DNA of 50,637 nucleotides from Halobacteriales archaeon (GCA_022450005.1 JAKURE010000004.1:1-50637); one strand, 5' to 3'; positions 1 to 7,080 are shown, numbered from the stretch's first letter. The notes: generated from the sequence alone by a model not told the origin. A program made the numbers and translations.

Positions 1-253
1 CAAACACCGCTAGTTCATGAGCTCGCATTTGAAATTCCCCCTTTCAGTTATTCAAATCAGCCCTCAAAAATCGGGTCCCTGTTCTCCCTCTGATCACCAA
101 TGGATTTGCCCCTATCTCTGCACAAATTTCACATAACGCAGTTACTAAATCATCTGCAATGGGGTTCGCATCGATGACAACATTATCTCCCCTTTCTATG
201 GAAGTTGAATGCATCGAAATAATTTTTGCATGTTCCCTAATTCGCTGATCCAT
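1..253 (-). pseudogene. M29 family aminopeptidase N-terminus, partial, with in-frame TGA
   Basis: The translation from the ATG at 253-251 (MDQRIREHAKII) followed by GDNVVIDANPIADDLV and GANPLVIRGRTGTRFLRA matches, from memory, the N-terminal region of haloarchaeal M29 metallo-aminopeptidases (aminopeptidase T type), cytosolic exopeptidases. The frame meets a TGA at 46-44. It then continues in the same frame as KGEFQMRAHELAVF, which fits the family pattern E-F-x-x-x-x-H-E-L-A that normally follows. The ORF therefore appears broken by a single nonsense codon, or the base is a sequencing error. The gene runs off the left edge, so its 3' state is unknown. The ORF track extends upstream to 328, but the family start and a GTATAC box at about 274-280 favour 253. 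Confidence 0.6.
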
Positions 254-443
254 GCCCCTTCTTTTACAGGCCATAGTATACGAATTTCGATGTGATTTGT
301 TATTTTCCCCGACTAGATTCAAATCCATCTTTGAATCCCACCACTGCCTTCCTAAGAATCAAATAAAACATAAAAAGGACCAACACAAATCCTCCTATCA
401 CCAAAAAAACAATCACTTCCATATTATACAAATTTCATCTCCA

Positions 444-1655
444 TCAAAACCGTTTCATAGCAAGGAATGCAATGGCCCCAGCCACACTAAATATGGCCAT
501 AGCTGGATATGCTATTGTAATGTCTGTACGTTCCAATATTAAACCAAACACAAATGGTCCGACAGAATTTCCTAGCGCAGACCCCGTCAAAGTTAAAGCG
601 AATAACATACCTGAGAAATCTCTTTTTGCATACACCGACGTTAGTGCATTCATCACCGGAACTGTGGTCCACATCATGGCACCTATCAGGAAAAATAACC
701 CCAACAGAAGTATCTTATTGGGCGGAATTATTCCTGTCAACAAAAGTAAAAATCCTGTCACTACAAAAGTCAATGCACCAAGATTTCTTTTATCAAACAT
801 ATCTGCCAAAGGACCTATCACAATCGTAGATACACCTGCTCCAACAAGCATAACAAAAAACACAGTATTTGCAAAACTAACCACTTCCGAACTTCTCAAA
901 AACACATAAGATGTAGTAAACGTTCTCGCAGCACCGATTTCTACACCCAATAAAAAATTAACGGTCACCAAACCAACTACCCATGGATCCCACGGAAAAT
1001 TCTTTAGCTGAGTCCTTATGTTTTCCCCCCTTGTTACAATTTTTTTCTCTAAATTCCCCACAACGTTATCTGGCTCAGCAAATTTTCTATGGAAAACCAC
1101 GGCGTATACTACCCCAACAATTGCGATTAGGGACAGAGAAAAACGCCAAGAATCAGTCATTAGAATAATTCCACCTATCACTGCTGGAGCCAATGCAGTC
1201 CCGATGGCCCCACCCAATCCATGAAATCCCATGGCCTTTCCTGCGGTATTATCTGCTTCCAAATCCGAAACTGCAGACAAACCCGCAGGATGATAGGTGC
1301 TCCCTCCTATCCCCGCTACAACTTGTGATAACAATAACGCCTGATATGTATCTGCTCTACTTGCAAGAAATACCCCAAATGCCAGCAGAACCAACCCAAA
1401 TCCAAGCACATATCTTTTTCCAATTTTATCCGCTATAATTCCCGCTGGCAATTGGAATATAGCATACACCACATAAAACACAGTCACCAACCAACCTGCC
1501 TGGGCATACGAAATATCAAAATCAATGACAATAAGGGGTATAATTGGTGGTAATGCAACACAATAGAATTCATGTAACGCGTGCGCAATAGCAATAAGTC
1601 CCATTTGCTTGGGATGCGATAAACGGTAGATATTTTTCCATTCAATCGCTCTCAT
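444..1655 (-). CDS. MFS transporter
   Basis: This 403-residue integral membrane protein has about twelve hydrophobic segments. A motif-A-like loop between helices 2 and 3 (GIIADKIGKRYVLG, about residues 72-85) places it in the major facilitator superfamily. The stretch GIGGSTYHPAG in helix 4 recalls the fosmidomycin-resistance or Fsr-like branch, but the substrate cannot be read from sequence. It is probably a proton-coupled exporter or importer in the cytoplasmic membrane. It is the middle of three to four minus-strand genes with no close overlap, so it is probably transcribed on its own. The start at MRAIEWKN gives a short cytoplasmic N-terminus before helix 1, normal for the family. Confidence 0.88.
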   Translation of the reverse strand: MRAIEWKNIYRLSHPKQMGLIAIAHALHEFYCVALPPIIPLIVIDFDISYAQAGWLVTVFYVVYAIFQLPAGIIADKIGKRYVLGFGLVLLAFGVFLASRADTYQALLLSQVVAGIGGSTYHPAGLSAVSDLEADNTAGKAMGFHGLGGAIGTALAPAVIGGIILMTDSWRFSLSLIAIVGVVYAVVFHRKFAEPDNVVGNLEKKIVTRGENIRTQLKNFPWDPWVVGLVTVNFLLGVEIGAARTFTTSYVFLRSSEVVSFANTVFFVMLVGAGVSTIVIGPLADMFDKRNLGALTFVVTGFLLLLTGIIPPNKILLLGLFFLIGAMMWTTVPVMNALTSVYAKRDFSGMLFALTLTGSALGNSVGPFVFGLILERTDITIAYPAMAIFSVAGAIAFLAMKRF

Positions 1656-1744
1656 GCACTCTTAGGGGTAGTTTTCACTCTTGTCTTTTGCGATGTCAAA
1701 ATTTTTGTCCTTCCCCTTCAAAACACACGAGATATGAGTCGAAT

Positions 1745-2245
1745 TTACTTATTCTTATCAAGCATAACTTGATTTTTTTTCTTTCTTTTATCCCCATCCC
1801 AAAATTCTAGTGTCTTAGCAGTCCACCAAGTTGGACCTGAAAAATCACTAAAATCAATATTTTTTACACCACTCCCCCTAGCTATAGTTATATGTGGAAT
1901 GTAATTTTCTCCTTCTACCCCTTTGACACAACCAAAAACACTAACAAGAGTTTCATGAATTAATTTCATGCCTATGCTTTTTACTTCTATATATAACACC
2001 GGTGAAGTCCCTCTATCTGCCACCTCAAACATTTCCAAATTTCCAATTTCAACAGTAAATGGTTCTACATTTTCTAATAAAAATTTTATTTCTGATTCTA
2101 TATGCCCATCCAAATCTTCCTTTTCAAAACGTTTGATAACCAGAGTCGGCTCCTCCACAATCTCTTCCCACCCCCCCGACACGGGCGCTATTTCTTCAAT
2201 CGCCCTAACTATCCCTTGTGGAATTGAGACATTTAAACTCCACAC
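1745..2245 (-). CDS. 2H phosphoesterase (2'-5' RNA ligase-like) with altered first motif
   Basis: The 166-residue length and overall pattern match the 2'-5' RNA ligase / 2',3'-cyclic phosphodiesterase (2H) superfamily as seen in haloarchaea: a start like MWSLNVSIP, a first motif TLVIKRF, a second motif YIPHITIAR and a C-terminal ending near LEFWD. The family uses two H-x-[TS] motifs to hydrolyse or transfer cyclic phosphates on RNA ends. The second is present (H118-I-T). In the first motif the expected His is Pro33 (EEPTLV), so normal two-histidine catalysis should be impaired. The lysine-rich tail KRKKKNQ could bind nucleic acid. It is separate from its neighbours by short gaps. Confidence 0.7.
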   Translation of the reverse strand: MWSLNVSIPQGIVRAIEEIAPVSGGWEEIVEEPTLVIKRFEKEDLDGHIESEIKFLLENVEPFTVEIGNLEMFEVADRGTSPVLYIEVKSIGMKLIHETLVSVFGCVKGVEGENYIPHITIARGSGVKNIDFSDFSGPTWWTAKTLEFWDGDKRKKKNQVMLDKNK

Positions 2246-2261
2246 AACTATCTTCTCCTAT

Positions 2262-2798
2262 TCATACAATCTCATATATGAGAATCCCTGTGACAATTAT
2301 CCCATATATGATGTTCACCACCATAAATTTAATACGAGATTGAATGACTAGTTTGCCCTCCCATACCCAATCCATTTTCATTCCCAATACAATCTCCATC
2401 CCAATTTTATCACCTATTATCCCCACTATCAACCCAACTAAAACTCCCCACACGAGGACATTCACAATAGTCATCGAGATTATTGGGAGTATTGTCGCTA
2501 CAATTCCCCCCATTAAAGATCCATAAATTATACTTAGTAATATCCCTTGATTCAGATATTCATCTGCCTCCCCCGTGCCTATGTATTTAGATACGAATAT
2601 CGACGCAGGTAGGATACTTTTATTTCCTACTCTTTTATCCATCACAGAAACTATTAACAATGTAATCGCACTCGCACCTACGATCCCCGCTATCATTCCT
2701 CCTACAACTGTTGACATATAGCTGATCCTTTTTTTTCTACCCTTTTCTAAGTTTTTATTAATATTTCCACACTCGTTACTCTCTTTATCCAAACCCAT
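2262..2798 (-). CDS. membrane protein of unknown function
   Basis: I do not recognise a family. The protein has a hydrophilic N-terminus of about 30 residues rich in Lys and Glu, then about four hydrophobic segments (STVVGGMIAGIVGASAITLLIV, the GILLSIIYGSLMGG region, NVLVWGVLVGLIVGIIG and VVNIIYGIIVTGILIY). It therefore looks like a small polytopic protein with many glycines in its helices. The ORF track starts at 2813, but the in-frame ATG at 2798 (MGLDKESN) lies about 25 nt from the TATA-like palindrome at 2819-2829 and would be a leaderless start. It is divergent from argG and ends 16 nt before the 2H phosphoesterase gene on the same strand, so the two may be co-transcribed. Confidence 0.65.
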   Translation of the reverse strand: MGLDKESNECGNINKNLEKGRKKRISYMSTVVGGMIAGIVGASAITLLIVSVMDKRVGNKSILPASIFVSKYIGTGEADEYLNQGILLSIIYGSLMGGIVATILPIISMTIVNVLVWGVLVGLIVGIIGDKIGMEIVLGMKMDWVWEGKLVIQSRIKFMVVNIIYGIIVTGILIYEIV

Positions 2799-2818
2799 GT
2801 CTGCCCGTTCCAAACATC

Positions 2819-2829
2819 ATATATTATAA
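2819..2829. promoter_or_regulatory. shared TATA box for divergent argG and membrane-protein gene
   Basis: The stretch atatattataa is nearly symmetrical. It lies about 28 nt before the argG ATG at 2853 on the plus strand and about 25 nt before the ATG at 2798 on the minus strand. Both distances suit an archaeal TATA box driving leaderless transcripts, so one box may serve both directions. Confidence 0.5.
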
Positions 2830-2852
2830 GCCGTCACTCCAATATACTGATC

Positions 2853-4061
2853 ATGAACCGTGTGGCACTTGCATTCTCTGGTGGTCTCGATACAACCGTT
2901 TGTGTTTCAATTCTTAAAGAAGAATATGGATATGAAGATGTTATTGGAGTTTCAGTCAATGTAGGTCAACCTAAAAACGAATTCGAACAAGCAAAAGAAA
3001 CGGCAAAAGAGATATCTCTAGATTTAAAGATACTCGATGCTAGAACTGATTTTGCCAATTTATGCCTCGATTCTGTTAGAGCAAATGCAAGCTATCAAGG
3101 ATACCCCTTGGGAACTGCACTCGCCCGGCCTATCATAGCAAAAGCCATCCTAGAAGAGGCGAAAAAGACCAAATGCAATGCACTCGCACATGGGTGCACT
3201 GGCAAAGGAAACGACCAATTACGATTCGAAGCCATTTGGCGTGGATCCGGCCTTGAAATAGCAGCCCCTATACGCGATCTGGGGCTAACCAGAACTTGGG
3301 AAATACAATACGCAAAAGAAAATAATTTACCTATCAAATCCGGAAATGATGGGATTTGGAGCATCGATACAAATCTTTGGTCTAGATCAATTGAAGGGGG
3401 TGAACTTGAAGATCCCAGTACTATCCCTCCAAGTTCTATTTATGAGTGGACTCAATCTCCTTCTTCTGAATCTAAATTAGTAACCATAGAATTCGACGAA
3501 GGATATCCTGTCGCAGTGGACGGAACTAACTATTCTCCTGTAGAATTAATCGACCATCTAAACACACTATGTGGCCCTTTCGGAGTCGGAAGAACTGATG
3601 TAATGGAAGATAGGATACTGGGACTCAAAGTCCGAGAAAATTACGAACATCCTGCTGCAACTGCCCTTCTCAACGCACATTCCGCATTAGAAGATCTAGT
3701 ACTTACTAAGGAAGAGCGAAAGTTCAAAATCTCAGTCGATGATGCATGGGCAGAACAAGCATACTTGGGACTAATTTATTCACCTTTTATGGAAGCATTG
3801 AATGGCTTCATTTCTACTACTCAAAAACGAGTAACAGGATCTGTGACGTTAGACCTTCAAGGTGGCCACGCAAGAGCAGTTTCTCGAGAAAGTCCCTACG
3901 CAGTTCATTCTGCATCAGCAGCTTCTTTCAATACCCCTGGAGTCATAGATGACATAACACAATCAGATGCCATAGGGGTCGCAAAATACCACGGCCTCCA
4001 AGAAAGAATGTCTTCAGCACTCTTCGACTCTGAAATCCCTACAACACAAAACAAAAAATGA
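2853..4061 (+). CDS. argG: argininosuccinate synthase
   Basis: Argininosuccinate synthase joins citrulline and aspartate using ATP, the penultimate step of arginine synthesis in the cytosol. The N-terminal pyrophosphatase-type P-loop AFSGGLDTT (about residues 7-15), the HGCTGKGNDQLRFE region, RDLGLTRTWEIQYA and SIDTNLWSRSIEGG are all typical, and 402 residues is a normal length. The start at MNRVALAFSGG is fixed by the P-loop and by the TATA box 28 nt upstream. Its TGA overlaps the ATG of the next ORF (ATGA at 4058-4061). In relatives argH follows directly; here about 1.3 kb of inserted DNA lies between them. Confidence 0.97.
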   Translation: MNRVALAFSGGLDTTVCVSILKEEYGYEDVIGVSVNVGQPKNEFEQAKETAKEISLDLKILDARTDFANLCLDSVRANASYQGYPLGTALARPIIAKAILEEAKKTKCNALAHGCTGKGNDQLRFEAIWRGSGLEIAAPIRDLGLTRTWEIQYAKENNLPIKSGNDGIWSIDTNLWSRSIEGGELEDPSTIPPSSIYEWTQSPSSESKLVTIEFDEGYPVAVDGTNYSPVELIDHLNTLCGPFGVGRTDVMEDRILGLKVRENYEHPAATALLNAHSALEDLVLTKEERKFKISVDDAWAEQAYLGLIYSPFMEALNGFISTTQKRVTGSVTLDLQGGHARAVSRESPYAVHSASAASFNTPGVIDDITQSDAIGVAKYHGLQERMSSALFDSEIPTTQNKK

Positions 4062-4074
4062 AAAATAACTCCGA
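4047..4074 (+). repeat. left direct repeat (att-like) at argG end
   Basis: The block begins caaaacaaaaaa and ends in aactccga. A near copy occurs at 5391-5421, with the same order of sub-blocks and only small indels (tg for c, one extra a, one extra tcc, one a/g difference). The two copies bracket the inserted segment. The left copy covers the argG stop codon and the ATG now used by the membrane-protein ORF. Low A-rich complexity weakens the signal, but the shared non-A tail actcc-ga supports a real duplication. Confidence 0.55.
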
Positions 4075-4615
4075 CCCAACCCCATTTGGAAAGGAAGTTG
4101 AGAAGTTAGAGAACTTCACAGAACTAATACAACGTGGAGCGCGCATGGGGATTTCGTTGTCCATTTTATATATATTAGTTCGGGTAATAGCTGAACGGGA
4201 AATTGATTGGTTAGTTGCAGATATCGTGGTGGTGTTTGCATTCTCTCTGATCTGTCTCATGATGTTTTTAGGGGCATATGTGGGCCATGCACTGGATATG
4301 TTTGAAGATCCACCACAAACAACTAAGCAGATGTTCAAATCACTGGATATCCCTCCCAAAAGTAGCAAAGGGTGGTGGTTTTTGGGAGGTGCAGTTGTGA
4401 CCATTGTGATGGTGACTGTGGTGACTCTGTACTTCCTTGACAGATATTACTGGATGGGTTATCAATGGCAGATAGCACCATTGGTGGGTTTGGCGGTCGT
4501 AATGCTAGAGATGATGCTCATAGGCGCGGGGGGCAGTAATGCTGAATTTGTACTGAAAACTATCCAAGCATCAGGGGTAGTTGGCAGGGGTAATAGACGG
4601 GTAGAAAGAAGGTAG
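4058..4615 (+). CDS. membrane protein encoded in the argG-argH insert, unknown function
   Basis: The protein of 185 residues is not recognised. It has a soluble N-terminus (MKNNSDPTPFGKEVEKL), two hydrophobic segments around residues 33-50 and 54-80, a loop with EDPPQTTKQMF, then two further segments (WWFLGGAVVTIVMVTVVTLYF and a LVGLAVVMLEMMLIGAGG stretch) and an Arg-rich tail. The start overlaps the argG stop (ATGA). The first residues MKNNSD resemble KNDSSD at the argH junction, so this start codon may originally have been that of argH. On the plus strand the gene is visibly G-rich (gtggtgactgtggtg), unlike nearby genes in which C is at least as common as G, which suggests foreign origin. 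Confidence 0.65.
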   Translation: MKNNSDPTPFGKEVEKLENFTELIQRGARMGISLSILYILVRVIAEREIDWLVADIVVVFAFSLICLMMFLGAYVGHALDMFEDPPQTTKQMFKSLDIPPKSSKGWWFLGGAVVTIVMVTVVTLYFLDRYYWMGYQWQIAPLVGLAVVMLEMMLIGAGGSNAEFVLKTIQASGVVGRGNRRVERR

Positions 4616-4643
4616 GAAATCCACGTCAATAATACGGTTCAGT

Positions 4644-4826
4644 GTGACATTATATACTGACCAGAGCCTCCCATTATACATGACAGCCGATTATGTCAAA
4701 GTGGAGCTGGGAGAATCTAATATTTTACAAACTATGAAAGGCATTTTACAAACTATGGAAGGACCATTTGAGGACATTTTGCCCAATTTCCCATCTAAAA
4801 AGAGCTTTATAGTTCGTAAAACATAA
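4644..4826 (+). CDS. hypothetical 60-residue protein with internal duplication
   Basis: The short ORF starts with GTG and is unrecognised. Its middle contains the duplicated peptide ILQTMKG-ILQTMEG, produced by a 21-bp tandem duplication. It lies between the membrane protein and the recombinase-argH fusion and ends 8 nt before the fusion ATG. The first ATG in frame (MTADYVKVEL) is at 4680. Whether it is translated is uncertain; the region could equally be the untranslated spacer and promoter area of the mobile segment. Confidence 0.3.
   Translation: MTLYTDQSLPLYMTADYVKVELGESNILQTMKGILQTMEGPFEDILPNFPSKKSFIVRKT
4721..4762 (+). repeat. 21-bp tandem duplication
   Basis: Two adjacent units, attttacaaactatgaaaggc and attttacaaactatggaagga, differ at only two positions. 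The duplication is in frame with the small ORF at 4644-4826 and absent from the surrounding genes. It may be a slippage product or a paired binding site (iteron-like) upstream of the recombinase domain. Confidence 0.8.
4806..4811 (+). promoter_or_regulatory. TATA box for recombinase-argH fusion
   Basis: tttata is centred about 26-27 nt before the ATG at 4835, the spacing expected for a leaderless archaeal transcript. It lies inside the inserted segment, so argH now appears to be expressed from the element's promoter as well as, or instead of, read-through from argG. Confidence 0.5.
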
Positions 4827-4834
4827 CTTTTACA

Positions 4835-6844
4835 ATGGTTAGGAAAGTTGAGTTCCCAAAGAAAAAAGGCAAATTTGCCTGCTGGCTAAGCCGTGAGGAA
4901 GTAAAACACCTCATCGAACAATGTACAGAATCAAGAGACGAAGAAATAATTCTCACCCTTTTAGCCTCTGGTTTGAGAGTTCACGAAGCCTGTAAAGCTT
5001 CCTCGGAGGATATTTTTGAAGACGGTCGAGGTCTAATGATAAAAATTTGGGGTAAAAATTCCCAATACAGGGAAGCCCCCATTCCGGCCACCCTGAAAAC
5101 GGCCGACCTACCAATCACACGTAAATACAACGGAATCCACAGGCCCATTTCAACCAACACAGCTTTAGCATGGGTAAAAAAAGCAGGGAAAAACTTGGGA
5201 TGCCCAGAACTCTCACCACATGATTTACGTCGTTCCTACGCCTCGATCCTGCTTGAATCCAATATCGACCCGACCGTTATAATGGAATGGCTGGGCTGGA
5301 GTAGCTGGGAGACATTTCAACGATTCAATATGAACGTGGCAAATCCAGATTTTCAAAAACACGAACGAGAAAAACTGAATTTCCTACCCACAAAACAAAA
5401 AACAAAAAATGACTCCTCCGATATAATACGTGGAACCCGTTTCAGCGGAGGGCCTGCTAGAAACTTCCTCTCTTCAATGGATGTAGATCACCAAATCTTC
5501 GATGCAGATATCGCAGTAGATTTGGCACACGTAGTAATGTTAGCAGAAGAAAATATAATCTCCAAAGACAACGCCAAAGGCATACTAGAAGCTCTTTTTT
5601 CCATTCACGAAATGGGATTTGAAAGCTTACCTCCTGCTGAGGATGTCCACGCAGCAATTGAAACAGCGGTAGTAACTAAAGTTGGAGATTCTGGTGGGAG
5701 AATGCATACTGCTAGGAGTAGGAACGACGAAGTTTCAACATGCATTCGTTATCAATTGCGAAGTGACATTTTGTCTCTACTAAATTCGGTTTTATCTTTG
5801 CGAGAAACTATCCTTTCCATCGCCAAGAGCCACACCTCTACTCTAATCCCTGGGTTCACTCATCTACAAAGTGCACAACCATCAACCCTTTCTCATTGGC
5901 TCGTATCCTACTATGGATCTCTCGAACGGGACACTAACCGATTATTTGATGCTTATAGTCGCATCAATCTATCCCCTCTCGGATCTGCAGCCTTTGCAGG
6001 AACTCCCTTCCCCATCAACCGTGAACGAACCGCAACCCTCCTTGGATTTGAAGGTATAATAGAAAACACAATGGACGCCGTTTCTTCTAGAGATTTTTTA
6101 CTAGAATCTGCGGCAGCTCTGTGCTCTCTTTCTATTACATTCTCAAATATGTCTGAAGATTTAATTTTTTACTCAAATAAGAGCTTTGTTGAGATAGACG
6201 ATGATTACGCGTCTACTTCTTCTATCATGCCTCAAAAGAAAAATCCAGACACACTAGAATTAATACGAGCGGCTGCAGCAACAACCCTTGCCACCTTTTC
6301 CGGTACTTTTACAACTTTAAAAGGCCTCCCCCGTGCTTACAATAGAGACCTTCAATCAGCGACCCCTTATATTTGGAACTCCGTCGAAAAAATGATCGAT
6401 TCCGCAGAAATTCTCTCCAAAATAATAGAAACTTCAACCTGGAATGTCGAACTTCTTTCTAGTTCTGCAGGAGAGGGATTCTCCACCGCAACTGGCGTTG
6501 CCGATACCCTAGCTATGGCCGGAATACCCTTCCGAAAAGCGCACCAAATCATAGCAAAATCAGAAAGTAATTATGAAGATATTTCTTCAAATTTCAACGA
6601 AATAATGGGATCCCCACTCAGTGAATTTTGTACCCAGGATTCAATAGAATCTGCTTTAGATCCCCTCAAAAACGTCGATATGAGGGATTCATTAGGGGGC
6701 CCTTCGCCCACCATTGTTTTAAATTCAATTTCCAATGCTAAAAACAACCTAAAATCAGATTTTTCCCTCCACACGGCGCATAAAGAAAAAATAGACCAAT
6801 CAAAAGAAAAATTGATTCAAGAAGCTATGAGTTACTTGAAATAA
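4835..6844 (+). CDS. argH: tyrosine recombinase domain fused to argininosuccinate lyase
   Basis: A single uninterrupted ORF encodes two unrelated parts. Residues 1 to about 190 form a tyrosine-recombinase catalytic domain without the usual N-terminal core-binding domain: box I LLASGLRVHEA (Arg48), a beta-hairpin Lys (WGK, Lys74), box II HDLRRSYA (His129, Arg132) and LGWSSWETFQRF, where the nucleophilic Tyr is replaced by Phe164 (codon TTC). Residues from about 192 are a full argininosuccinate lyase of about 478 residues: TRFSGGPARNFLSSMD, HTARSRNDEVST and the signature SSIMPQKKNPD. The lyase splits argininosuccinate to arginine and fumarate. No in-frame ATG, GTG or TTG lies between the recombinase and the first conserved lyase residues, and the ATG at 5409 is out of frame. 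The lyase is thus predicted to be made as the fusion, unless the assembly is wrong or the protein is cleaved. Confidence 0.88.
   Translation: MVRKVEFPKKKGKFACWLSREEVKHLIEQCTESRDEEIILTLLASGLRVHEACKASSEDIFEDGRGLMIKIWGKNSQYREAPIPATLKTADLPITRKYNGIHRPISTNTALAWVKKAGKNLGCPELSPHDLRRSYASILLESNIDPTVIMEWLGWSSWETFQRFNMNVANPDFQKHEREKLNFLPTKQKTKNDSSDIIRGTRFSGGPARNFLSSMDVDHQIFDADIAVDLAHVVMLAEENIISKDNAKGILEALFSIHEMGFESLPPAEDVHAAIETAVVTKVGDSGGRMHTARSRNDEVSTCIRYQLRSDILSLLNSVLSLRETILSIAKSHTSTLIPGFTHLQSAQPSTLSHWLVSYYGSLERDTNRLFDAYSRINLSPLGSAAFAGTPFPINRERTATLLGFEGIIENTMDAVSSRDFLLESAAALCSLSITFSNMSEDLIFYSNKSFVEIDDDYASTSSIMPQKKNPDTLELIRAAAATTLATFSGTFTTLKGLPRAYNRDLQSATPYIWNSVEKMIDSAEILSKIIETSTWNVELLSSSAGEGFSTATGVADTLAMAGIPFRKAHQIIAKSESNYEDISSNFNEIMGSPLSEFCTQDSIESALDPLKNVDMRDSLGGPSPTIVLNSISNAKNNLKSDFSLHTAHKEKIDQSKEKLIQEAMSYLK
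5391..5421 (+). repeat. right direct repeat (att-like) at argH start
   Basis: This copy reads caaaacaaaaaa, then c plus six a, then tgactcctccga. It pairs with 4047-4074 and marks the border between recombinase coding sequence and the conserved argH body. An exact 14-bp stretch, aaaacaaaaaatga, is shared at 4048-4061 and 5399-5412. Confidence 0.55.
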
Positions 6845-6875
6845 CTTCTCACAGTACCCAATAATCAAATTAGGA

Positions 6876-6884
6876 AATTTTAAA
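6876..6884 (+). promoter_or_regulatory. TATA-like box before argW
   Basis: attttaaac is centred about 30 nt before the argW ATG at 6910 in the gap after argH. It could give the carrier-protein gene and downstream genes their own start of transcription. Confidence 0.35.
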
Positions 6885-6909
6885 CCGAAGTCTTGTTTAT
6901 TCTCCTACT

Positions 6910-7080
6910 ATGACAAGCACAACTTGTGTGGAATGTGGCTCAGAACTCACAATATCAGACGACGTAGAATCTGGAGAAATTTTGGATTGTGATACTTGTG
7001 GAATCGAACTAGAGGTAATTGGCGTGGGCCCCGTGGAACTCTCCAAAGCACCCGAGCTCGAAGAAGATTGGGGAGAATAA
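6910..7080 (+). CDS. lysW: amino-group carrier protein ArgW/LysW
   Basis: This small gene is below the ORF-track cutoff. Its 56 residues hold two zinc-ribbon pairs, CVECG near residues 6-10 and CDTCG near 27-31, a very acidic body and the invariant C-terminus EDWGE. The terminal Glu is the attachment point: ArgX links the amino group of glutamate to it, protecting it while ArgB, ArgC, ArgD and ArgE convert it to ornithine. The position directly before argX and argC is the standard haloarchaeal and thermophile arrangement. It probably acts in the cytosol as a soluble carrier for the whole operon. Confidence 0.96.
   Translation: MTSTTCVECGSELTISDDVESGEILDCDTCGIELEVIGVGPVELSKAPELEEDWGE

Noticed and set aside
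472-909. Plus-strand ORF of 145 codons opposite the MFS gene
   Set aside because: The minus-strand frame has clear MFS helices and motif A; this frame is the complement shadow.
4039-4404. Minus-strand ORF of 121 codons opposite the inserted membrane protein
   Set aside because: It lies antisense to the better-supported plus-strand ORF, has no membrane or domain pattern and overlaps argG; it is a shadow.
5409-5411. ATG at the recombinase-lyase border as an independent argH start
   Set aside because: It is in another frame and reaches a stop after five codons (MTPPI), so it cannot begin ArgH.
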